A DNA stretch of 64,000 nucleotides from Candidatus Borrarchaeum weybense. GTDB taxonomy: Archaea > Asgardarchaeota > Sifarchaeia > Borrarchaeales > Borrarchaeaceae. A program made the position numbers and the translations under genes. The first letter of the stretch is position 1; every line of letters begins with the position of its first letter. Where the stretch lies: the NCBI GenBank assembly GCA_019057385.1, contig JAHQJS010000003.1:1-64000 (forward strand), written 5' to 3'. Below the pieces are notes generated by a model, which was not told the origin of the DNA, made no database searches, and saw nothing but the letters and a program-made list of their open reading frames with translations. This document shows positions 43,546 to 52,949 of the stretch, in pieces.

Positions 43546-44028
43546 ATGGACCTAGAATCGTGGGAAAAACTTAGGAAAATCCAAGGGATTGCCAACTACC
43601 AATTTGGGGAAAATATCGGAGACCTGTTATTCCCTTCAGAGGTAGTTATAGCACTTTCACCAAGTACAAAGCGGATTCGTCATGTTTACTTGAATGATGA
43701 ACTGCTTGCAACATTACGCCCTAAAGATGGACTTTTTGCTTTGACCATAACCGGAGCGCAACAAATTCTTGAAAAAACAAGAGGAGATATCCGCTTTAAG
43801 GTTCAAGTCAATGATGAATCTGTTCCGTTTGTTAGAAAAGGCAGAAATGTATTTGCAAAACATGTAATCTATACAAGTCCTGATGTTCGTCCTAAGTCTG
43901 AAGTGATTGTAGTAGATAGTCTTAATAACCTTCTTGCTGTTGGAAAAAGTGTATTATCTGGAAATGAAATGCTCGCCTTTCAAAAAGGGATAGCAGTAAA
44001 AGTAAGGCGAGGTATTGGTGAAAAATGA
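43546..44028 (+). CDS. PUA-domain RNA-binding protein
   Basis: The protein is 160 residues. The C-terminal half (about 80-156) is a PUA domain: VPFVRKGRNVFAKHVIYTSPDVRPKSEVIVVDSLNNLLAVGKSVLSGNEML, ending KGIAVKVRRGIGE. The N-terminal half resembles the pre-PUA domain of archaeosine tRNA-guanine transglycosylases. It lacks the catalytic domain. Archaeal proteins of this length are annotated only as predicted RNA-binding. It is divergent from atpB. Confidence 0.85.
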   Translation: MDLESWEKLRKIQGIANYQFGENIGDLLFPSEVVIALSPSTKRIRHVYLNDELLATLRPKDGLFALTITGAQQILEKTRGDIRFKVQVNDESVPFVRKGRNVFAKHVIYTSPDVRPKSEVIVVDSLNNLLAVGKSVLSGNEMLAFQKGIAVKVRRGIGEK

Positions 44029-44207
44029 TATAATATTTACTTATATTAATGCCTAATGATAACTTACACATCTCATGATTAAATTATAATAAGGGTATAG
44101 GATACCGTCGGTTGTCGTCTCCTGAAACCAGAACTTTGTCTTATCACCATTTTTTTATATAGTTCAACCTACATATAACTCAAAAATTTTCTAAGGAGAA
44201 CGAAAAA

Positions 44208-44582
44208 ATGGTCAAAAAAGGGAAGAAGATTTCTCCAAGACAAATGAAGCGTATGATGAAACAAATGGGTCTAAAAGAAATAGAAGATGTACAAGAAGTC
44301 ATCATCCGGACTTTGGAGAAAGAACTAGTAATAAAAGAACCTCAAGTCACTGTTATGACACAAGCGGGACAAAAACTCTGGCAAGTAGTAGGGCAGAGTG
44401 CAGAAGAAAGACCACTTTCTGGTGAAGTAGAAGACGAAGCTGTAGCAGTGATTCCAGAAGAGGATGTTCATTTAGTAGCCCAGCAATCAGGAGTTGATGT
44501 CGAAACAGCACGTGCTGCGCTTGTAGATGCTGGTGGTGATTTAGCGAAAGCCATACTTGCTTTGAAAACTCAATCATTATGA
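44208..44582 (+). CDS. nac: Nascent polypeptide-associated complex protein (archaeal NAC-alpha)
   Basis: The protein is 124 residues. A basic N-terminal ribosome-binding segment (KKGKKISPRQMKRMMKQMG) is followed by the NAC domain (VIIRTLEKELVIKEPQVTVMTQAGQKLWQVVG) and a C-terminal UBA domain (PEEDVHLVAQQSGVDVETARAAL...AILAL). Archaeal NAC is a homodimer at the ribosome exit that shields nascent chains. AAGGAGA lies upstream of the ATG. The Taw2 gene starts just after, in the same direction. Confidence 0.96.
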   Translation: MVKKGKKISPRQMKRMMKQMGLKEIEDVQEVIIRTLEKELVIKEPQVTVMTQAGQKLWQVVGQSAEERPLSGEVEDEAVAVIPEEDVHLVAQQSGVDVETARAALVDAGGDLAKAILALKTQSL

Positions 44583-44606
44583 TAACACGAGGTGCGTAAA
44601 AATCAT

Positions 44607-45455
44607 ATGGTAAGTGTTAACTCGCTTCATCAAAAGTGCCGAGACACTATCCCTGAAGAACTCCTCCCATATCTACCTCGCAGATGGTTTATTTTAGGAC
44701 ATGTGCTTCTTTTTCAACTTCATCCCAAGTTAGATCCATGGAAAGAAATGATTGGTAAATTTTTATTAGATGTAGATCATAGACCTGTAAGAACCGCGAT
44801 CATGCAGATTGGAACCATATCTGGCGATTTCCGAATACCTCAATACAAATTTGTTTATGGAGATCCGCACACTGAAACCATACACAAAGAAGTGGGCTGT
44901 ATTTTCAAACTTGATCCAACAAAAATAATGTTTTCTCCTGGAAACACTGAAGAACGCCAACGATTGCCGGGATTTGTCCAAGAGAATGATGTGGTCGTAG
45001 ATTTTTTTGCTTGTGTTGGACAATGGTCGATTCCTATAGGGAAACATAGCAAACCAAAAAAAGTCTATTCAATCGAACTCAACGAACTTGCTTTTTCATA
45101 TTTGTGTGAAAATATTCAACTTAACAAACTTGAGGATCAAATTATTCCTCTATTAGGAGACTGCAATGAAATAGCACCTGAAAAATGTGCTGATCATGTG
45201 ATTCTAGGCTACTTGTTTAATACAGATAAATACCTGCAAAAAGGCATCAATGCATTAAGATCAAAAAAGGGTGGATGGATACACTATCATGAGACTCTAC
45301 CTCACCATGAGTTCCCCTATTTGTCTATTAAAAAAATAAAAACAGCGAGTGAAGCACTTGGATTCGAAATAAAGGAAAAAAAAGTAAGACTCATAAAAGA
45401 TTATGCCCCGGGCATCGTTCATGGAAGAGTTTCAGCTTATCTAAAGCCTTTATAG
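44607..45455 (+). CDS. taw2: Taw2-type wyosine aminocarboxypropyltransferase (Trm5/Tyw2 family)
   Basis: About 282 residues. DFFACVGQWSIPIG is SAM motif I of the Trm5/Tyw2 fold. VYSIELNELAFSYLCENIQLN follows. ILGYLFNTDKYLQKGINAL replaces the Trm5-type NxP active-site motif, which points to Taw2, and GGWIHYHETLP is typical. Taw2 transfers the aminocarboxypropyl group of SAM to 4-demethylwyosine at tRNA-Phe position 37. The ATG at 44607 is taken as start; GTG 44592 is possible. The enzyme making the 4-demethylwyosine substrate (Taw1) is not here. Confidence 0.85.
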   Translation: MVSVNSLHQKCRDTIPEELLPYLPRRWFILGHVLLFQLHPKLDPWKEMIGKFLLDVDHRPVRTAIMQIGTISGDFRIPQYKFVYGDPHTETIHKEVGCIFKLDPTKIMFSPGNTEERQRLPGFVQENDVVVDFFACVGQWSIPIGKHSKPKKVYSIELNELAFSYLCENIQLNKLEDQIIPLLGDCNEIAPEKCADHVILGYLFNTDKYLQKGINALRSKKGGWIHYHETLPHHEFPYLSIKKIKTASEALGFEIKEKKVRLIKDYAPGIVHGRVSAYLKPL

Positions 45456-45481
45456 AATGAACTCTATGTAATGTTGTTTAT

Positions 45482-46675
45482 ATGACATTACCTCTAGAAG
45501 GAATCAGAGTCCTTGATTTATCACGACTTCTACCAGGACCATTTGCTACTATGTTATTAGCTGATTTTGGAGCTGAAGTGATAAAAATTGAGGATCCGAT
45601 TCAAGGAGATTATATGCGCTGGTGGCCACCATTTTACACTAAAGATACAAACAAAGAGAGCGCAGCCTTTCTTCATCTGAACCGAAATAAGAAGTCTATC
45701 ATTCTTGATTTAAAGGATCCAGAAGGGCAGGAGATTTTCTATAGATTAGCCGAGAAATCTGACGTGGTTCTTGAGAGTTTTAGACCAGGGGTTGTGAAAA
45801 AACTTCAGATAGATTATGATACAATAAGTAGAGTTAACTCCCAGATTATATACTGCTCATTGTCAGGATATGGTCAGACCGGACCATACAGAGACCTACC
45901 AGGCCACGATGTGAATTATCTAGGAGTTGCAGGGGTTGCAAGTTTAACAGGAGAGCCAGATCAACCAAAATTAATTGGTGTGCAAGTGGCAGATATTGGT
46001 GCTGGAAGTTTAAATACGGTCTTAGCAATTTTAATGAGTATAATTGCACGTAACAAAACAGGACGAGGGCAATATATTGACGTTTCAATGCTTGATGGAG
46101 CGATGACTTGGTTAGCGTTTGCGTTTCCTCGTTTTTGGGCATCAAAGGAAATTCCCATGAGAGGTGATGACTTGCTTACGGGCGGGCGTCCGGGATATGG
46201 AATTTATAAGGCTAAAGATAATAAATTTGTGGCAGTTGGAGCATTAGAAAAAAAGTTTTGGAGAAACCTTTGCACCACAATCAAACGAGAAGATTTACTT
46301 GAGCCAGCTGATATGGAAAAAAAAGAAATTAGTGAAATCCTAAAAAAAGTCATATTGACCAAAACCAGAGATGAATGGTTTGAACTATCAAAACAGACCG
46401 ATATTTGCATTTCACCAGTCTATGAATTAGACGAGATAATGGCGGATCCACAAGTTCAAGCACGTGAAATGATTGTAGATTTTAAAGATGAGCGCTTTGG
46501 CAACATTAAGTACATAGGTATGCCATTCAAGCTTTCAGAAACGCCTGGCAATATAAGAACCAGAGCGCCAGGGTATGGGGAACACACTGAAGAGATTTTA
46601 AGATCTCTTAATTATTCAACGCAGGAAATTGAAACACTTCGCAAAAAAGAAGTGATTAGTCCTAAATATAAATAA
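45482..46675 (+). CDS. CaiB/BaiF family (class III) CoA-transferase
   Basis: The protein is 397 residues. LPLEGIRVLDLSRLLPGPFATMLLADFGAEVIKIEDP is the class III signature, GQTGPYRDLPGHDVNYL the central motif carrying the catalytic Asp, and the GRPGYGIYKAKDNKFVAVGAL segment is typical of alpha-methylacyl-CoA racemase-like members. It transfers CoA between carboxylic acids, or in racemase relatives epimerises acyl-CoA. The acyl substrate cannot be told. The gene stands 26 nt after taw2. Confidence 0.93.
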   Translation: MTLPLEGIRVLDLSRLLPGPFATMLLADFGAEVIKIEDPIQGDYMRWWPPFYTKDTNKESAAFLHLNRNKKSIILDLKDPEGQEIFYRLAEKSDVVLESFRPGVVKKLQIDYDTISRVNSQIIYCSLSGYGQTGPYRDLPGHDVNYLGVAGVASLTGEPDQPKLIGVQVADIGAGSLNTVLAILMSIIARNKTGRGQYIDVSMLDGAMTWLAFAFPRFWASKEIPMRGDDLLTGGRPGYGIYKAKDNKFVAVGALEKKFWRNLCTTIKREDLLEPADMEKKEISEILKKVILTKTRDEWFELSKQTDICISPVYELDEIMADPQVQAREMIVDFKDERFGNIKYIGMPFKLSETPGNIRTRAPGYGEHTEEILRSLNYSTQEIETLRKKEVISPKYK

Positions 46676-46751
46676 CGGAAAGTTTCGATTCAGAAATAAT
46701 CAATGCAACAAAAAATAGGTGCTAAAAAATAGTGCAGAATAACCCTACGAA

Positions 46752-48095
46752 CTAGGCGTAGAACTGCGCTTTTCTTTCATCCGCTCTGCTTTTGCCTAAA
46801 ACTTTCTCAATAGCATTTTCGAAATCTTCTACTGTAGCTAGAATTGACTCATCCTCATCTTCAGGATTTGCAATTATTCGACGAATTGCAAACATTCCTG
46901 CTTCTGTGCAAATATTTTTTATGTCTGCTCCAGATGCACCCTCACTTGAATTCATCAACCGAGTAAAATCAATTTCAGAATCTAATTTCATATTACTGGA
47001 ATGAATTTTGTAAATTGACGCCATAGCTTCCCTATCTGGCAAAGGAACCTCAATAATCCGATCAAAGCGACCAGGTCGAAGAAGCGCTGGATCTAGTATA
47101 TCTGGACGATTGGTTGCAGCGACAAGTTTAACATCCCCACGAGGATCAAATCCATCCATAGCACTTAGTAATTGCATAAGTGTCCTTTGTACTTCTCTAT
47201 CACCGCTTGTAGCGATTTCCAGTCTCTTTCCACCAATAGCGTCAAGTTCATCAATGAAAACAATACTTGGTGATTTTTCTCGTGCGAAAGTGAATATTTC
47301 ACGCACTAATCGCGCTCCTTCTCCAATATACTTCTGAACTAATTCAGATCCAATAACGCGAATAAATTTCGCTGAAGTCTCGTGGGCAACAGCACGAGCA
47401 AGTAGTGTCTTACCAGTTCCTGGTGGTCCGTAAAGGAGAAGTCCTTTCGGTGGCTCAATGCCCACTTGTTCAAAAAGTTCTGGTCTTAACATGGGTAACT
47501 CAACAATTTCACGTATTTCTTTAATTTGGTCAGAAAGTCCTCCTATATCTTGATAAGTAACCTGTGGTGATTCTTCTACTTCCATTCCACGAACCATAGG
47601 ATCCATGACAGGAGGCAAAATTTCAACTATTGACATCGAACGTTGGTTAAGAGCAACACGTGCTGAATTTGTAACCGTAGAAGGGTCAAGAGAGGGTGAA
47701 ACTTGAACCACGAAGTGAGGACCCGTAGTACTCTTCACAATAACGCGCTTATCTTGTAAGACATCAATAATGCTACCAGCTAAAAGTGGAGGTGCGCGTA
47801 ATTGCTCAAGCTCAGTGTGCAATGTTTGAAGTTCGCGTTCTAGTTTTGTCTTATCAGTTTTGAGTATTTGTTTTTCGGTCTCAAGCGTTCTAATTCTTTG
47901 CTCAAAGTGTTTCATCATTCCCGTTTTTCTATCCATTTTCGAGACTAGTTCCTCAAGTTCGCGCTCTAGTTTGATTTTATCAGCCTTAAGTATCTCTCTT
48001 TCGGTCTCTATCATACGAATTCTATTTTCAAGTGTTCTTATCACATCACTTGCAAATTCTTCTCTGTCGTTTGATGATCCTGTACCTTCGTTCAT
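46752..48095 (-). CDS. pan: Proteasome-activating nucleotidase (PAN)
   Basis: The protein is 447 residues. An N-terminal coiled coil (about 10-105) contains a doubled segment (RIRMIETEREILK and RIRTLETEKQILK). An OB domain follows (about 108-180), then AAA with GPPGTGKT (Walker A), IVFIDELDAIGGKR (Walker B), ATNRPDILDPALLRPGRFDR and sensor residues. The C-terminus ends FYA, a HbYX motif that opens the 20S proteasome gate. PAN unfolds substrates with ATP for the proteasome, which is not in the window. The coiled-coil doubling makes it longer than many PANs. Confidence 0.97.
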   Translation of the reverse strand: MNEGTGSSNDREEFASDVIRTLENRIRMIETEREILKADKIKLERELEELVSKMDRKTGMMKHFEQRIRTLETEKQILKTDKTKLERELQTLHTELEQLRAPPLLAGSIIDVLQDKRVIVKSTTGPHFVVQVSPSLDPSTVTNSARVALNQRSMSIVEILPPVMDPMVRGMEVEESPQVTYQDIGGLSDQIKEIREIVELPMLRPELFEQVGIEPPKGLLLYGPPGTGKTLLARAVAHETSAKFIRVIGSELVQKYIGEGARLVREIFTFAREKSPSIVFIDELDAIGGKRLEIATSGDREVQRTLMQLLSAMDGFDPRGDVKLVAATNRPDILDPALLRPGRFDRIIEVPLPDREAMASIYKIHSSNMKLDSEIDFTRLMNSSEGASGADIKNICTEAGMFAIRRIIANPEDEDESILATVEDFENAIEKVLGKSRADERKAQFYA

Positions 48096-48304
48096 TAAGT
48101 TCCCTCAGTTCACTCATTAGTCTTATTGAACGTAGTAACGAATAAATGTGTTTTTATATTTCTATGCATTAAAGCACTTTTCTCAAAGACAAAGATTTCT
48201 TTTCTTCAGAAAGATATATTCGACGATACAATGCGAGGTCCTCCTGAAAGCTTGGGGTTTATTAATGAACCGTAATACAAGGTATAAAGGAGAAGTCGAT
48301 CATC

Positions 48305-49738
48305 ATGATCCAGACCATCAAATTCAGGATGTATCCTGATGGGATACAAGAACGCAAACTCCATGAGATCTTCACAATCTATAACCGGGTGAAACGCATC
48401 GGTTATAACCTATTGTTTCATGGCGACGATTATATGGCAGCAAGCTTCGGTGAGGACAAAACCATACAACTATGTTTGATGAGTCTGTGTTACAATAACC
48501 CTTATGTCAACACCATCTTGAATGATAACAAGGCGAAACTGGAAGCACAACAAACATGGCTGGAAAAACGACGGAAATACATGAAACAGCAGATAAAGGT
48601 CATTACTAAGAAAATCAACGCAATAAAGGAGAAAAATAAACATGGCAGACGGTTAAAAGGGTTATACGCGCGTAGATCTTCGATAATGGCTAAATTAAAC
48701 AATTTGCACCTTGAACCCGTGGTATTCGGCACTAAGAAATTGTTCAGAGACCGAATTCTTGGAAAAATAAGTAGAGAAGAGTTCAGGATAAGGCGTGATT
48801 CTTCCTTTAGTTGTATCGGAAAGAAACAGCACGGAGTTAAAAACCTGAATATCAAGGTATTGCCTGATAAGACAGTCAAGATACGAACTTTCTCTAAGCA
48901 AAAGGGACGGAAATGGCTTATTATCCATATATCAGTGAATCATGTGCAGGAAAAGTGGTTTCAACAAATTCTTAATGCTGATAAATGCACAGTGACAGTG
49001 AAAAGGAAACTCTTCAAGGGAGAAATACGCTACTTTGTCCATGTGTCGTATGAACTCCCAGAACCCGCACCAAGTTATGGCTACGAACATGGTGCCATCG
49101 GCTTAGATTTCAACTATAATTTTATTGCTCTTACCAATGTGGATAAAAACGGTAATTTACTCTCCTACCATAATATATCATTTGGCAACCTTCACAGCTA
49201 TCGAACAGATAAACGTAACTTGTACATCTCCTACAAGATGGATAAGATCGTCAATTATTGCATTAATAAAGATAAAGGCATCGTGGTTGAGGATTTGCAA
49301 TTCAACCAAGAATTTTCATATAATACAAAACGCAACCGAAAATTAAGCAATATGAAGACCACCGCCTTGCAACTATTAGAGAGAAAGTGTAAAAAGCGCG
49401 GTGTATCCATTCGAAAGGTATTCCCAGGATATACCTCTATCATGGGCAGATATAACTATTCAAGGTTACATAATTTGTCGGTACATCACTTAGCAAGTTG
49501 TGTAATAGCTCGAAGAGGTCTGGGCATTAAGGAAGCATTTCCATCCATTTACGATTGGGTACTTTCACAAGTTGAGGAGTTCATAGAACCTCATTTGAAA
49601 AAGGGTAGTCCTTACCGTAGATGGTCGATGATCCATGACCTTTTTGAGCACAGCGGGATAACCTCCTTCAAGACTGCCGAAATACTTAAAAAAACCGTAT
49701 TAATGAAGCATGTGTTGAACTCGGTGACGAGCGCATAG
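48305..49738 (+). CDS. TnpB-related (IS200/IS605 OrfB superfamily) protein
   Basis: The protein is 477 residues. The RuvC-I strand reads GLDFNYNFIAL (Asp 268) and RuvC-II GIVVEDL (Glu 329). The RuvC-III region reads FPGYTSIMGRYNY...LSVHHLASCVIARRGLG, with His 394-395 where classic TnpB has an Asp-containing motif. The zinc-ribbon Cys pairs are absent. The N-terminal half is a long basic domain. This is the TnpB-related branch of the superfamily. No TnpA is adjacent. It may be an RNA-guided nuclease of changed activity or a degenerate protein, and cannot be decided by eye. AAGGAGAAG lies 12 nt before the ATG. Confidence 0.85.
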   Translation: MIQTIKFRMYPDGIQERKLHEIFTIYNRVKRIGYNLLFHGDDYMAASFGEDKTIQLCLMSLCYNNPYVNTILNDNKAKLEAQQTWLEKRRKYMKQQIKVITKKINAIKEKNKHGRRLKGLYARRSSIMAKLNNLHLEPVVFGTKKLFRDRILGKISREEFRIRRDSSFSCIGKKQHGVKNLNIKVLPDKTVKIRTFSKQKGRKWLIIHISVNHVQEKWFQQILNADKCTVTVKRKLFKGEIRYFVHVSYELPEPAPSYGYEHGAIGLDFNYNFIALTNVDKNGNLLSYHNISFGNLHSYRTDKRNLYISYKMDKIVNYCINKDKGIVVEDLQFNQEFSYNTKRNRKLSNMKTTALQLLERKCKKRGVSIRKVFPGYTSIMGRYNYSRLHNLSVHHLASCVIARRGLGIKEAFPSIYDWVLSQVEEFIEPHLKKGSPYRRWSMIHDLFEHSGITSFKTAEILKKTVLMKHVLNSVTSA

Positions 49739-49760
49739 CCCGATAACCTTAAGGCTGGTC

Positions 49761-49780
49761 TTTCCTCTCATGGAAAGATT
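49761..49780. terminator. Hairpin after the TnpB-related gene
   Basis: The perfect arms TCTTTCC (49761-49767) and GGAAAGA (49774-49780) enclose a 6-nt loop, 22 nt after the stop codon. It could be a terminator, part of the guide RNA or the element end. A similar CTCTTTCC/GGAAAGAG hairpin follows the IscB gene. Confidence 0.5.
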
Positions 49781-49908
49781 GATGATTATTATAAAGCGTG
49801 GGATTTTATACATAATGACCCCGTTTTATAAATAATTGTAAGGTTTCACAAAATTCTCACTGTGCTCTAATTCTTGGATGTCTACTGTACAAATTTGAGG
49901 AGATAAAT

Positions 49909-50478
49909 TTGCCCAAAAGAAACGTAGTAAGATATTGCGAGATATGTGGAAATGTAATTGAGGGTAGAGGGATTGAAAGATTGATTGAAGGTACGAAAAT
50001 GATCGTTTGCATTAGTTGCGCGCGTTTTGGCGAAGCAACTAAAAGATCTCCTCCAGTCACTGCAGAAACTTCTGTAATCCCTGTACGAAGAAAAAGAAAA
50101 ACTACTACCCGCACACACACTCCTAAAAGCAAGAGAAAAAAAGTTACTATTCCTTCTCCAGAAAAGTTCTTCAGTCGTTATGAAATCGTAGAGGATTACT
50201 CAGCGATTATTCGAAAAGCACGTGAAAAAATGGAATTGACACAAGAAGAACTTGGACAAGAATTAAACGTAAAGGGATCTGTGATTCAAAAACTTGAGAC
50301 TGGTAAAACGAAACCCACAGATCCAAAATCCATTATAAAATTGGAGTCAATTCTGAACATCAAAATCCACAAACCTATTGAGAAAGAAGAGTATACACCC
50401 CCTAAAACGAAAGGGACAGATTTTACTACACTTGGGGAAGTTGTGAAATTTCGCAAAAAGAAGAAGGACGAAGAGTAA
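49909..50478 (+). CDS. mbf1: Archaeal multiprotein bridging factor 1 (aMBF1)
   Basis: The protein is 189 residues. A zinc ribbon (CEICGNVI...CISCARFG) at 11-42 is joined by a basic linker (RRKRKTTTRTHTPKSKRKK) to a Cro/C1-type HTH domain (IIRKAREKMELTQEELGQELNVKGSVIQKLETGKTKPT, about 98-140). The tail is basic and acidic mixed. MBF1 connects transcription factors with TBP in eukaryotes; in archaea it is linked to the ribosome and translation. The start is TTG at 49909 with GAGGAGAT upstream. The alpha/beta hydrolase follows. Confidence 0.95.
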   Translation: MPKRNVVRYCEICGNVIEGRGIERLIEGTKMIVCISCARFGEATKRSPPVTAETSVIPVRRKRKTTTRTHTPKSKRKKVTIPSPEKFFSRYEIVEDYSAIIRKAREKMELTQEELGQELNVKGSVIQKLETGKTKPTDPKSIIKLESILNIKIHKPIEKEEYTPPKTKGTDFTTLGEVVKFRKKKKDEE

Positions 50479-50497
50479 CTAGGAGAATTAGGAAAAT

Positions 50498-51361
50498 ATG
50501 GTATACGAGTCATTCGAATTGACGGATGACCTTAGAGAAGCCTTGCCAGGAAAATTCATTGAACTTTCGGATGGAATTGTCCATTATGAATTAGAAGGAT
50601 CCAGTAGAGACGTTGTTGTTCTGGTGCATGGGTTCTCATCACCGTTTTTCGTGTGGGATCAAAACTTCAAGTTTTTAGTAAAAAAAGGCTTTAAGGTATT
50701 GAGATACGATTTATTCGGTCGAGGCTATTCGGATCGCCCTAAAGTAAAGTATAACATGGATCTTTTCATCCGACAACTCTTCGAATTGGTTAATCAGCTT
50801 GGCTTAACACAACAAAAATTCAGTCTTGTTGGACTTTCAATGGGTGGTGGAATTTGCGTCGTTTTCGCTGATAAATATCCTGAATTAGTGAAAAAAGTAT
50901 CGCTGATAGATCCCATTGGATTTCCTATGGGAAGAAGTGCCTTTTCATCGGTTTTAAAGACACCAGGATTGAAAAAATTGATACTAAGGCGTCTTAATCA
51001 TGAAAAAATGATTGAGAATCAAAAAGGAGACTTCTATCGTTACGATAGGATCAATGAGTATCTGGAAAAATATGCTGAGCAAATGAGATACACTGGCTGG
51101 CTAAGAGCTATTCGATCTACTATTCTAAATCTGCCATTTGGTAATTTGAAAAAGACCTATGAAAGACTTGGAAGCAGGAAATTACCTGTGCAACTTTTTT
51201 GGGGAGAGTTCGATCAAACGATACCGTTTTCCAATAGTCAAAAGATTCGTGATGCAGTACCTGATATAAGGTTTCACCTAATCAAAGAATGCGGACACAT
51301 GCCTCACTATGTCCGCCCTAATGAGGTAAACCCGCTACTACTGAACTTTTTGCAACAGTAA
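50498..51361 (+). CDS. Alpha/beta hydrolase
   Basis: The protein is 287 residues. The oxyanion segment HGFSSPFFVWD, the nucleophile elbow GLSMGGG (Ser), the acid in WGEFDQTIPF and the base His in ECGHMPHYVRP make a full triad. The cap region is short (about 140-215). It may be an esterase or a C-C bond hydrolase of the HOD/MhpC type. It starts 19 nt after mbf1 with AGGAGA upstream, so co-transcription is likely. Confidence 0.92.
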   Translation: MVYESFELTDDLREALPGKFIELSDGIVHYELEGSSRDVVVLVHGFSSPFFVWDQNFKFLVKKGFKVLRYDLFGRGYSDRPKVKYNMDLFIRQLFELVNQLGLTQQKFSLVGLSMGGGICVVFADKYPELVKKVSLIDPIGFPMGRSAFSSVLKTPGLKKLILRRLNHEKMIENQKGDFYRYDRINEYLEKYAEQMRYTGWLRAIRSTILNLPFGNLKKTYERLGSRKLPVQLFWGEFDQTIPFSNSQKIRDAVPDIRFHLIKECGHMPHYVRPNEVNPLLLNFLQQ

Positions 51362-51486
51362 GAAATCATTGAAGATATTAGTTGCGTGAAAGAAAGGTAA
51401 GTTTAATGCAATTTATTTTTCTCAAAAATATCGGGATTTCATCGTTTTCAGTTAAAACAAATCTATAGTCAAATAAAAAAATCGAT

Positions 51487-52776
51487 CTAAAATTCGTTTT
51501 GGGTAACAAAAGATCCATTAAGGTTGTTTACATACTTTTTTGCTCTAGTTATTACCTGAGATGACGCTTCAATTTCAAATGAGATCTCCGAGTTCATATT
51601 CTGTTGATCAAGGACATATGTCTGATCATAGAGCCATGAAATAAAACTCATGACTTTACCGTTTGAAGGAACAGTAATATATGCACGTTTAGTAGGAATA
51701 AAATCCATAATAGTTTCTCTTATTCTATTTAGATTGATTTTTTGAAGTGCTGAAATAGGTATACAAATTTTATCTCTGAAGAGTTGCATTTTTTCTTCGA
51801 TTTCAAATTCATCACAACGATCTATTTTGTTTGCAACAACAAAATAGGAATTCATGTTAACAGTTATTTCTTTTAGTGTTTGTAGACAAACTGTGTACTT
51901 TCGTATTATTTCATCTTTTGTATCACTAAGATCTACTAAAATAGCAATTACGTCTGATAAGTTTATCTCCTCTAATGTACTATGGAAGGCGCGGATCATA
52001 TCATGAGAAAGGCCGTCCACAAGTCCTACAGTATCTGTTATTAGAATCTTACAACCTCTAATATTTAGAAGTCTAGTAAACGTATTCAATGTTGTGAACA
52101 GTTTGTTTGCTACAGGAACAGAACTCTCAGTTAATGCATTGAGTAATGAACTTTTACCACTATTTGTATAACCCATCAATGCAACAAGTGAGAAGTCTAA
52201 TCTTTTTCTTCTTTTTCTACTGATTGTTCTTCTTTTCCTATATTGTTCTAATTCATTTTCTATTCTCTTGATCTTTCTTTTAGTGCTTTCAAAATGTTTT
52301 TCAACAGCATATTGACCAGGTCCATGAAATCCTGGTAATTCAGTCTTCTTAGAAAGACTGACATATTCCTTTAAACGTGGAAGCGCATACTTAAGACTCG
52401 CAAGTTCAATTTGCAGTTTTGCTTCCTTAGATCCTGCTCTCAGGGCGAATATTTCAAGTATTAGTTCAGTTTTACTGATAACTTCACAGTTAAGTCGCTT
52501 CTGAAGATTATAAATCTGAATAGGTTTTAATTCGTTCTCAAAAATAACTTTGGTAGGCATAATTTGATTTACAAGTTCCTCTAATTCCTTAACCTTTCCT
52601 TTTCCGATTTGAAATGCAGAATTTGGTTCTCCAATTTGCTCTAATACATCAATAACTGTGTATCCAGCGTCTAAAGCAAGTCTATTGAGTTCTGCAATTC
52701 TCGATCTTTCTCCTCTATGTCTTCGCTCTACTAAAATCGCTGTAGCGGTATATGGTTCACTCATATCTGATATCAC
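51487..52776 (-). CDS. hflX: HflX-type GTPase
   Basis: The protein is 429 residues. The N-terminal HflX domain contains NRLALDAGYTVIDVLEQ and FQIGKGKVKELEELV. The helical subdomain with GPGQYAVEKHFESTKRKIKRI is followed by the G domain: GYTNSGKSSLLNAL (G1), FTTLNTFTRLL (G2), DTVGLVDGL (G3) and NKIDRCD (G4). HflX binds ribosomes and splits stalled ones. The normal glycine-rich GPGE-type segment reads GPGQ here. The length is normal. Confidence 0.95.
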   Translation of the reverse strand: MISDMSEPYTATAILVERRHRGERSRIAELNRLALDAGYTVIDVLEQIGEPNSAFQIGKGKVKELEELVNQIMPTKVIFENELKPIQIYNLQKRLNCEVISKTELILEIFALRAGSKEAKLQIELASLKYALPRLKEYVSLSKKTELPGFHGPGQYAVEKHFESTKRKIKRIENELEQYRKRRTISRKRRKRLDFSLVALMGYTNSGKSSLLNALTESSVPVANKLFTTLNTFTRLLNIRGCKILITDTVGLVDGLSHDMIRAFHSTLEEINLSDVIAILVDLSDTKDEIIRKYTVCLQTLKEITVNMNSYFVVANKIDRCDEFEIEEKMQLFRDKICIPISALQKINLNRIRETIMDFIPTKRAYITVPSNGKVMSFISWLYDQTYVLDQQNMNSEISFEIEASSQVITRAKKYVNNLNGSFVTQNEF

Positions 52777-52949
52777 TTACTTCAAGTAAATAATTTAATG
52801 CAAAAAATTTGATCTGTCCATTTTAAATGTCATTTTAGGCTTTAATTAAACTTCGATATGGTATAAAAAACTAGATTTCTCTTAATATGACTTAGAAACC
52901 ATATTTGAAAACAATACAAGTCACAATTGAAGTGTAAATTGTGAGTTGA

